From a virus: 64,000 nucleotides of DNA. Shown piece by piece: positions 58,230 through 64,000 of this stretch (within the stretch, counting starts at the first letter, position 1; every line of letters starts with the position of its first letter). The stretch is from positions 62,001 to 126,000 of IMG/VR virus record IMGVR_UViG_3300006737_000017. One strand, 5' to 3'. The notes under the pieces are model-generated. The model had not been told where the DNA came from. It worked only from the letters and a program-made list of their open reading frames with translations, and made no database searches. A program made the position numbers and the translations under genes.

Positions 58230-58951
58230 TGAAATTAAAAAGAATACTAAAAGAAAATGAAGAAGCTCAAGCTAAGTCTTTAACAAGAGAACAGAAAAGA
58301 GCTATTATCGATTCAGTTTCTAAATTCAATGAATACGGTAAATCTGTATACAGAGAATCAGATATTAAAGAAATGGTTAAAACAATAAAAGAGCTTTCAG
58401 CAAATGCTTCTGAATTAGCTGTAAACGAAGCTGGTGATTGGTTTGATGGTATCTCCGTAAAAAGAGATATGAAAGAAGTAAACGCTTCGGTTAGTTTATT
58501 TGAAAAGACTGCAAATGAAATAGCAACACTTCAACAAAGACTAGAATCTGTATTTGAAGATGTAGGTCATAAGCTTGGTAAATATTACGAAATCAAAGAA
58601 GAACTAGATAAGATAGACGATAAAGAAGCTGAAACTGATTATGACGACCTCGAAGATAAAGACATAGATAACGACGGAGACACAGATGATTCAGATGAGT
58701 ACTTACATCACAAACTAGGAGTTGTAGCAAAGAAAACTGAAGGTATATCTTTAAGCAAATTGAAAAATGAAGCTGCTCCTAAAATGAGAAAGAATCCAGA
58801 AGCTGAAAAAATTGACAAAATATATAAAGCAGCATATCTTCTAAGAAAAGGTGGAGCTGGTAATAGATATGGAAAAGAATTTGAATCTGCTAAAAAGAAA
58901 GCACTTAAAGCTTTAGCAGATATGTATAAATATTCAAAGATAGGAGTGTAA
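58229..58951 (+). CDS. Head-cluster protein with EF-hand-like loop
   Basis: A 240-residue acidic, helical protein. The leader MKLKRILKENEEAQAK is of the amphipathic type seen in neighbouring head proteins. An EF-hand/dockerin-like loop stands near 147-160 (DKDIDNDGDTDDSDEYLHH), with Asp/Asn at the calcium positions. The C terminus is basic (KIDKIYKAAYLLRKGGAGNRYGKEFESAKKKALKAL). It overlaps gp21 by one base. Probably a prohead or internal protein; the calcium loop is seen, its use is inference. Confidence 0.6.
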   Translation: MKLKRILKENEEAQAKSLTREQKRAIIDSVSKFNEYGKSVYRESDIKEMVKTIKELSANASELAVNEAGDWFDGISVKRDMKEVNASVSLFEKTANEIATLQQRLESVFEDVGHKLGKYYEIKEELDKIDDKEAETDYDDLEDKDIDNDGDTDDSDEYLHHKLGVVAKKTEGISLSKLKNEAAPKMRKNPEAEKIDKIYKAAYLLRKGGAGNRYGKEFESAKKKALKALADMYKYSKIGV

Positions 58952-58953
58952 CA

Positions 58954-59910
58954 ATGAATTCTGAAACAATTAGAAAAATAATTAAAGAAGAATTACAAGC
59001 TCTTCTACTAACAGAAAAATTTCAATCTAAAAAGCTTACAAATTTATACTCTTTACTTTCAGCTGAAAGATGGTCTGGAGGAAAAAAGATATTTGATAAA
59101 ATAGCTAGAGCTAAATCTTTTGATTGGGCAAATACACCGGACTCTGCAGTTAAGAAAGCAACATCTGGTAATGCAGATGCTAATACCTTAAATATATTTG
59201 TAGTAACTAAGGCAAAGCAAAATACTAGAGATAGAAGCTACGGTTATAATACTGTTAGGCCTGGTTTACTTGGTATGACTTTAGGAAAGAAAGTATTAGG
59301 TGGTAATGGTAACATAGTTTCTAAAAGAGGCGATAGAGCTGGAGAAGATTATACTAAGAAAGGTATTCATAACTTCAAAGCTTTCAATGAATTTTCAGAC
59401 GAAGTTTATCAAATAAACATAGTTGGCATTCCAAGCTCAGCTGATGTTCAAAAATCAAGAGCAGAAGCAAAAGATGGTGCAGCTGCTTTAATGACAGCAA
59501 GAGATGTACTAAGAAAGAATAAACAAAGATATCAAGATGCTTTAACTATGAAAGCTGGAGAAGGCGGTTGGAAATCAGCAAGAGATATGGTAAAAAGAGC
59601 AACAGATATATTTACAAATGCAATTGGTAATCACACTAAAATGTTATCTAATGGTATGTACATGAATACATGGAATAACGAATATGGTAATGCTTCAAAT
59701 TTATATAGTAGCATAATGGATAAATTCAAAAGATTCCAAGAGCAAAACAAATCTGCTATGAAATATAAAGCTGATGGAAGAGAAATGAAATATCATACAG
59801 ATAGAATGGCTGGAACATTAAAAGACATGCAAGATTTATTCAAAGATTTTGCTAAAAGAATGAAACAATTGGAAAATGCTAAACCAGAAAAAATCAAAGC
59901 AGGTTGGTAA
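58954..59910 (+). CDS. Head-cluster protein, unknown
   Basis: A 318-residue basic, helical protein. The N terminus is an amphipathic helix (SETIRKIIKEELQALLLTE) similar to the leaders at 52011 and 18418, ending in LTE|K, which lacks Ala/Gly after the site. The centre is glycine/lysine-rich (GLLGMTLGKKVLGGNGNIVSKRGDRAG), and the rest is long helices. It lies between gp21 and gp22 in the late cluster, so an internal head or scaffold-associated protein is likely. No family recognised. Confidence 0.6.
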   Translation: MNSETIRKIIKEELQALLLTEKFQSKKLTNLYSLLSAERWSGGKKIFDKIARAKSFDWANTPDSAVKKATSGNADANTLNIFVVTKAKQNTRDRSYGYNTVRPGLLGMTLGKKVLGGNGNIVSKRGDRAGEDYTKKGIHNFKAFNEFSDEVYQINIVGIPSSADVQKSRAEAKDGAAALMTARDVLRKNKQRYQDALTMKAGEGGWKSARDMVKRATDIFTNAIGNHTKMLSNGMYMNTWNNEYGNASNLYSSIMDKFKRFQEQNKSAMKYKADGREMKYHTDRMAGTLKDMQDLFKDFAKRMKQLENAKPEKIKAGW

Positions 59911-59952
59911 TAAAAAATAATCATCGCTCTCAATAAAAAAGTTGGCTTATTC

Positions 59953-59986
59953 TTTGGATAAGTCAATTTTTTTTGTTATATTAGTA
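59953..59986 (+). promoter_or_regulatory. Middle-type promoter P10 (inside the head cluster)
   Basis: TTTGGATAAGTC (59953-59964), 11 nt, TTATATTAGTA (59976-59986). It gives the bS21 homologue at 60021 middle-type expression separate from its late neighbours. Confidence 0.78.
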
Positions 59987-60020
59987 CTAATAATATTAAT
60001 TCACTAAAAACAATAATACT

Positions 60021-60356
60021 ATGGGTAAATTTATTCCTAAAGACAGGTCTGGTAAGCCTATTAAAAATTACCGCAAAAGACACGAATTTATAATGCCGGG
60101 AGTTCCATCTGGAGTCAAAGTTCCAGGGACATCGTCTGGAGATGTAGAAAAAGCTCTTAAAATATTTAAGAGACAAATGAAAGACAGCGGAACATTAGAA
60201 GAATTAAGAGATAGAAGATATTTCATTAAGGAATCTAAGAAAAGAGTTATACAAAAAGAAAAAGCAGTAAGAGCTCAACAAAAGCATGACAGATGGAGAA
60301 AAGCTCATGATAAAAATCACATCTGGACTGCAATAATAGACGGCAAGGCGCAATAA
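60021..60356 (+). CDS. rpsU: Phage bS21 ribosomal-protein homologue
   Basis: A 111-residue protein. Residues 41-91 (GDVEKALKIFKRQMKDSGTLEELRDRRYFIKESKKRVIQKEKAVRAQQK) follow the bS21 pattern: the VxxALKxFKR helix, the SG-L-EELRxRRYF turn and the basic second helix. Host bS21 is about 60-70 residues; here there is a 40-residue basic N-terminal extension and a 20-residue tail. bS21 binds the 30S platform next to the anti-SD sequence, so the phage copy could replace the host protein and change mRNA choice. It has its own middle promoter and terminator and no Shine-Dalgarno sequence. Phage bS21 genes are known from other marine phages. Confidence 0.85.
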   Translation: MGKFIPKDRSGKPIKNYRKRHEFIMPGVPSGVKVPGTSSGDVEKALKIFKRQMKDSGTLEELRDRRYFIKESKKRVIQKEKAVRAQQKHDRWRKAHDKNHIWTAIIDGKAQ

Positions 60357-60376
60357 TAACCATTTAAGGCATCTAA

Positions 60377-60421
60377 TTTAGGTAATATATAAAAATATTG
60401 CCTAAATTGTTGCGGTTTTTT
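60377..60421 (+). terminator. Rho-independent terminator after bS21
   Basis: TTTAGGTAATAT (60377-60388) pairs with ATATTGCCTAAA (60395-60406) over 12 bp with one G.U, followed by TTGTTGCGG and seven T residues. It isolates the bS21 unit from gp22. Confidence 0.7.
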
Positions 60422-60442
60422 TAGTCTTTTCATATATTCCTA

Positions 60443-60452
60443 TATATTTATA
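60443..60452 (+). promoter_or_regulatory. Late-type promoter box (TATATTTATA)
   Basis: One base from the GATATTTATA consensus, 120 nt before gp22. The leader that follows carries a TAAGGTT/AACCTTA hairpin at 60532-60551 near the gp22 Shine-Dalgarno sequence. Confidence 0.5.
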
Positions 60453-60572
60453 TTCACAAACGATATACAAAAATGCGTTATCTATTCTAATATAATGCAG
60501 TATATGAAAAACAATCGATATTAAGGTTCATAATAACCTTACTTCCAAATTACATATTAAAGGAGAGAAATA

Positions 60573-61508
60573 ATGTCAAAAGACTTATTGAAAGAAGCTA
60601 TTGCTGACGCGAAGGCTGTTAGAGAAACTGCAATTGCAAACGCAAAATTAGCTTTAGAAGAAGCTTTTACTCCAAAACTACAATCTATGCTATCTGCAAA
60701 GATACAGGAAGAAGAAGAATTAGAGGAAACTGAATTAGCTGACGAAGATACTGCACCGAATGCAGAGGAAATGGCAATGGCTGATGAAACAACTGATTTA
60801 GCTGCTGAAAATGATGAAACAGAAGAAGCAGCAGAACCTGCAGAAGAGATGGCTTATGGTGAAGGTGAAGAAGTAGAAGAAGGTGAAGACACTGAGGAAG
60901 GTATCAAAGAAGACGAAGAAGTTGAAGAAACTGAAGACGTTGAAGAAGATGCTGAACTAGAAGAAATCATCAAAGAATTAGAGGAAGAGGATGACGAAGT
61001 ATCAGAAGAAGAAACTATGGACGAAGCTGAAGATGTTGAAGAAGCTGAAGAAGTAGAAGAAGACGAAGATATGGACGAAAGCCTAGACCTTGACGAAGTA
61101 ATTAAATCATTACAAGAAGAAGAAATGGAAGAAGAAGAAGTTGAAGAAGTTGATGAACTTGAAGAAGCATATAAGACTATTAGATCTTTGAAAGCTACAA
61201 TCAATGAAGTTAATTTGCTTAATGCAAAACTTTTATTTTCTAACAAATTATTCAGAAGTAACGACTTAAATGAATCGCAAAAAATGAAAGTAATCGAAAC
61301 TTTCGATAGAGCAGGTTCTGTAAGAGAAGTTAAATTAGTTTATACTACTTTAGCTGAATCATTAACAGCATATACTCCATCAAGAAAGAAAAGAGTAACT
61401 GAAGGCTTTGCATCAAAAACTTCTAAATCGACTGCACCTAAGAAAGGTGTTATAGTTGAAAGTAATGACTTTGCTAATAGAATGAAAAAATTAGCTGGTC
61501 TATTGTAA
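60573..61508 (+). CDS. gp22: Prohead core scaffold protein gp22
   Basis: A 311-residue scaffold. The N terminus (MSKDLLKEAIADAKAVRETAIANAKLALEEAFTPKLQSML) is typical of marine T4-like gp22. The centre (about 48-205) is an extreme Glu/Asp repeat region. The C terminus NDFANRMKKLAGLL is the conserved end that contacts the capsid protein. It forms the inner core that gp23 assembles around and is then degraded by gp21; LKE|A and LEE|A sites near the N terminus fit this. It has an AAAGGAG Shine-Dalgarno sequence, and gp23 follows at once. Confidence 0.92.
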   Translation: MSKDLLKEAIADAKAVRETAIANAKLALEEAFTPKLQSMLSAKIQEEEELEETELADEDTAPNAEEMAMADETTDLAAENDETEEAAEPAEEMAYGEGEEVEEGEDTEEGIKEDEEVEETEDVEEDAELEEIIKELEEEDDEVSEEETMDEAEDVEEAEEVEEDEDMDESLDLDEVIKSLQEEEMEEEEVEEVDELEEAYKTIRSLKATINEVNLLNAKLLFSNKLFRSNDLNESQKMKVIETFDRAGSVREVKLVYTTLAESLTAYTPSRKKRVTEGFASKTSKSTAPKKGVIVESNDFANRMKKLAGLL

Positions 61509-61547
61509 AACGAATTAATAATTTTAGAAATTAATAGGAGACAAAAA

Positions 61548-63164
61548 ATGTCAAATCAAATTTCAAACTTACTAAATGAAAGCTCTAATCAGTTTCGTGC
61601 ACAAAGAAACGAGACTAAAGCTTTAGTTAGTAAATGGAACTCAACTGGTCTTCTTGAAGGTATCGATAAAGAATACGATAAGCATAATACTGCAATCCTT
61701 TTAGAAAACCAAGCGAAACAATTAATTTCCGAAGCAAATGCTACTTCTACTACTTCAGCTGAAGAATGGAACGGCGTTGCTCTTCCACTAGTTAGAAGAA
61801 TCTTCGGTGAATTAAGCGCTAAAGAATTTGTTAGCGTACAACCAATGAACTTACCATCAGGACTAGTATTCTGGTTAGATTTCAAATATGGATCTGATAT
61901 CCAGGGCGATGCTAATGGTAAGAAATTTACAGATGGAACTGATATCTTAGGTGATACTTCATCTTCATCTACACCAACAGGTGGTATTTACGGTAGAGGT
62001 AAAGCTGGATATACAGCTGGACAAGGTTCTGCTACTGCTGTAACTGCTGCTCACGCAACTGCATCTTGGGAAGATGTTGGATATGACGGTGCACTTTCTG
62101 CATCTGCTGCTGCAGGTACAATTATGAAAGTAACTTTAGCATCAACTAACTATCCAACAGATTTCGATTCTGATATGGTTAAGTCTGCTGCTATCTCTTG
62201 TTCAGATGGTGGTAAATTCGATGTAGCTGATAACTTATCTGCTTACAACTTTACTGAAGGAACTAACTCATACTTCTTTACTTCAAAAGATACTGCTGGT
62301 GGAGCTGCTCCAACTGCAATCGGAAAGATCTTCTTTACGAAAGCTCCAGCTGATAACTTATCAAGAGGTGACTTCGAAGCTAATGACGCTGAGCCAACAA
62401 CTAATGATTTAGGTATTCCTCAAATCGATGTTGCTTTAAGACAAGAAGCTTTAGTTGCTAAGACTAGAAAGTTAAAAGTTGTATGGACTCCAGAATTTGC
62501 TCAAGATTTGAATGCTTATCATTCAATTGATGCAGAGGCTGAGTTAACTTCAATGTTATCTGAATACATCTCAATGGAAATCGATATGGAAATCTTAGAG
62601 ATGGTTGATTCAGCTGCATTACATGAAGATACTTGGATTGCTGAATTAGGTAAAACAGCTACTGCTGGTTCTGATGTATTAGCTGATGCTGGAAATGCTG
62701 CTGCTTATACTCAAGCTACTTGGTTCCAAACGTTAGGTACTAAATTACAGAAAGTTTCTAATAAGATTCACGCTTCAACAATGAGAGGAGGAGCAAACTT
62801 CGTAGTATGTTCTCCAGATGTTGCAACAATCTTAGAATCTTTAACTGGGTTTGGGGCTGATACTGATGGTCTTAAAAATCAATTTGCTATGGGTGTTCAA
62901 AAGATCGGTGCTATCAATAACAGATACACTGTATACAAGAACCCTTACTGGCAAGATAACGTTTTATTAATGGGCTTTAGAGGATCTCAATTCCTTGAAA
63001 CTGGAGCAGTTTATGCACCGTATATTCCATTAATTATGACGCCATTGGTTTATGATCCTACTAACTTTACGCCAAGAAAAGGTGTAATGACTAGGTATGC
63101 TAAGAAAGTAGTAAGACCTGAATTCTACGGTAAGATCAACATCGGTCAATTGAATACTATATAA
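61548..63164 (+). CDS. gp23: Major capsid protein gp23
   Basis: A 538-residue HK97-fold major capsid protein of the T4 gp23 family. The pro-segment ends at QLISE|ANATS (Glu62|Ala63), matching gp21 cleavage and the T4 position (65|66). Then come SAEEWNGVALPLVRRIFGELSAKEFVSVQPMNLPSGLVFWLDFKYG (about 70-115), a Ser/Ala/Thr-rich insertion domain, the VALRQEALVAKTRKLKVVWTPEFAQDLNAYH segment and the C-terminal KVVRPEFYGKINI. Late Shine-Dalgarno ATAGGAG. Followed by a strong terminator. Confidence 0.97.
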   Translation: MSNQISNLLNESSNQFRAQRNETKALVSKWNSTGLLEGIDKEYDKHNTAILLENQAKQLISEANATSTTSAEEWNGVALPLVRRIFGELSAKEFVSVQPMNLPSGLVFWLDFKYGSDIQGDANGKKFTDGTDILGDTSSSSTPTGGIYGRGKAGYTAGQGSATAVTAAHATASWEDVGYDGALSASAAAGTIMKVTLASTNYPTDFDSDMVKSAAISCSDGGKFDVADNLSAYNFTEGTNSYFFTSKDTAGGAAPTAIGKIFFTKAPADNLSRGDFEANDAEPTTNDLGIPQIDVALRQEALVAKTRKLKVVWTPEFAQDLNAYHSIDAEAELTSMLSEYISMEIDMEILEMVDSAALHEDTWIAELGKTATAGSDVLADAGNAAAYTQATWFQTLGTKLQKVSNKIHASTMRGGANFVVCSPDVATILESLTGFGADTDGLKNQFAMGVQKIGAINNRYTVYKNPYWQDNVLLMGFRGSQFLETGAVYAPYIPLIMTPLVYDPTNFTPRKGVMTRYAKKVVRPEFYGKINIGQLNTI

Positions 63165-63212
63165 TTAAATAATTAATTTTCTTATATATTAATAATTGAA
63201 TATTGTTAATTA

Positions 63213-63240
63213 GGGCCCCCTTAATTGGGGGCTCTTTTTT
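63213..63240 (+). terminator. Rho-independent terminator after gp23
   Basis: GCCCCC (63215-63220), loop TTAATT, GGGGGC (63227-63232), then TC and six T residues. Same loop and style as the terminator at 16394. Confidence 0.92.
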
Positions 63241-63259
63241 GTGTTATCTTGACTTACTT

Positions 63260-63269
63260 GATATTTATA
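63260..63269 (+). promoter_or_regulatory. Late-type promoter box
   Basis: GATATTTATA 22 nt before phoH, directly after the gp23 terminator. No -35-like box. Confidence 0.6.
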
Positions 63270-63291
63270 CTAAATAGAATAGGAGAAAGTT

Positions 63292-63969
63292 ATGTCAACT
63301 CATTTCGCAAAAGCAGCAGGAGCAAAGAATAATAAGAAAGGTTATAGATTCTTATTATCTTTGAACGAAGAACAAAAGTTAACCAAACCTTATATACTTG
63401 ATAATGATATATCTATTATAACTGGTAAAGCTGGTTCTGGTAAAACTTTACTTGCATGTCAAATTGCATTGCAAGGTGTACTTGAAAAAAGATATAAAAA
63501 AATTATCATAACTAGACCAACGGTTTCAAAAGAGGATCTTGGTTTTTTACCTGGTGGTATAGAAGATAAGATGGCACCATGGGTATCTCCAATATATGGA
63601 AACATGTATCAGCTATTAAGAAGAGAAAGAGTAGATCAAATGATAAGGGCAGATCAAATAGAAATAGTTCCAGTCTCTTACATGAGAGGAAGAACTTTCT
63701 TGGATTCTGTTATTATTATAGATGAATGTCAAAACTTAGATGATACGCAAACTCTTATGATTTTACAAAGATTAGGAAGAGATTCGAAAATGATATTCTG
63801 TGGTGACACAGACCAAATCGATATGAAAAATTCTACAGATAGCGGTTTAAGATTTTTACAATCTATAAAGAATGTAGAAGGCTTTTATGTAAAAGAATTA
63901 GAAACAAATCATAGACACCCAATTCTTGATAATATACTACCAATCTATGACAAATATTTCAAAAGTTAA
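63292..63969 (+). CDS. phoH: PhoH-like P-loop ATPase
   Basis: A 225-residue PhoH-family protein. Walker A is TGKAGSGKTLL (about 45-55), Walker B IIIDECQNL (about 142-150) and sensor-like FCGDTDQID (about 170-178). The RPTVSKEDLGFLPGGIEDKMAPWVSPIYGNM segment is the family hallmark. PhoH proteins couple ATP to RNA-related functions and are common in marine phages; their role in infection is unclear. The ORF is complete, ending 31 nt before the window edge. It has an ATAGGAG Shine-Dalgarno sequence and a late box, so it is expressed late. Nothing is recognisable in the last 31 nt. Confidence 0.93.
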   Translation: MSTHFAKAAGAKNNKKGYRFLLSLNEEQKLTKPYILDNDISIITGKAGSGKTLLACQIALQGVLEKRYKKIIITRPTVSKEDLGFLPGGIEDKMAPWVSPIYGNMYQLLRRERVDQMIRADQIEIVPVSYMRGRTFLDSVIIIDECQNLDDTQTLMILQRLGRDSKMIFCGDTDQIDMKNSTDSGLRFLQSIKNVEGFYVKELETNHRHPILDNILPIYDKYFKS

Positions 63970-64000
63970 GTCTTCAGCTTGATAATTATATACACAACTG

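Noticed and set aside
60854-61246. Long minus-strand ORF rich in Ser.
   Set aside because: It is the antisense of the Glu/Asp repeat in gp22 (GAA/GAG read backwards gives Ser-rich frames). It has no start context, and all supported genes are on the + strand.

Overview
The window is 64 kb of an AT-rich, T4-like myovirus genome, probably marine. Every supported gene is on the + strand, packed with 1-20 nt gaps or short overlaps. Family assignments come from reading motifs in the translations; no database search was run.

Layout. (1) 1-9.4 kb: early/middle region of small genes plus nucleotide and DNA enzymes (dCMP deaminase, SET-domain protein, MoxR-type AAA+ ATPase, tRNA-Arg, ATP-dependent DNA ligase, 5'-nucleotidase). 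Most transcription units start at a bipartite promoter, TTTGGATAwGTC-N11-TTATATTtATA, found ten times with an invariant spacer. (2) 9.5-16.4 kb: small genes, a circularly permuted (two-piece) tmRNA, membrane proteins, a lytic transglycosylase-like protein, an HD hydrolase, a gp55-like late sigma factor and an outer-membrane beta-barrel protein. (3) 16.4-31.3 kb: baseplate and tail genes (gp5-like, gp25, gp6, lectin-domain proteins). (4) 31.3-35.8 kb: GIY-YIG nuclease, primase and a single-chain Mre11-Rad50 (gp47-gp46) fusion, placed between tail genes. (5) 35.8-49.6 kb: giant fibre proteins, one with a C-terminal S74 chaperone. (6) 49.6-64 kb: two tandem P-loop kinases, holin, terminase gp17, portal gp20, protease gp21, scaffold gp22, capsid gp23 and PhoH, interrupted by a phage bS21 ribosomal-protein homologue with its own middle-type promoter.

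Host. The bipartite promoters fit the Bacteroidota pattern (TTTG about 20 nt before TAnnTTT). Genes directly behind them mostly lack Shine-Dalgarno (SD) sequences. The beta-barrel protein has a signal peptide ending ANA|Q, common in Bacteroidota. These point to a flavobacterium-like host. The permuted tmRNA does not fit, because that architecture is known mainly from alphaproteobacteria, cyanobacteria and some betaproteobacteria; the host therefore stays an inference.

How it fits together. Early/middle genes appear to use host-like promoters and SD-independent initiation. A gp55-like factor and GATATTTATA boxes appear to drive the virion genes, which carry strong GGAG SD sequences. The phage bS21 and tmRNA suggest that translation is retuned during infection. 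Several head-region proteins carry (I/L)xE|(A/G) sites matching the T4 gp21 protease consensus, including both kinases just before their catalytic domains, which suggests processed and possibly injected enzymes.
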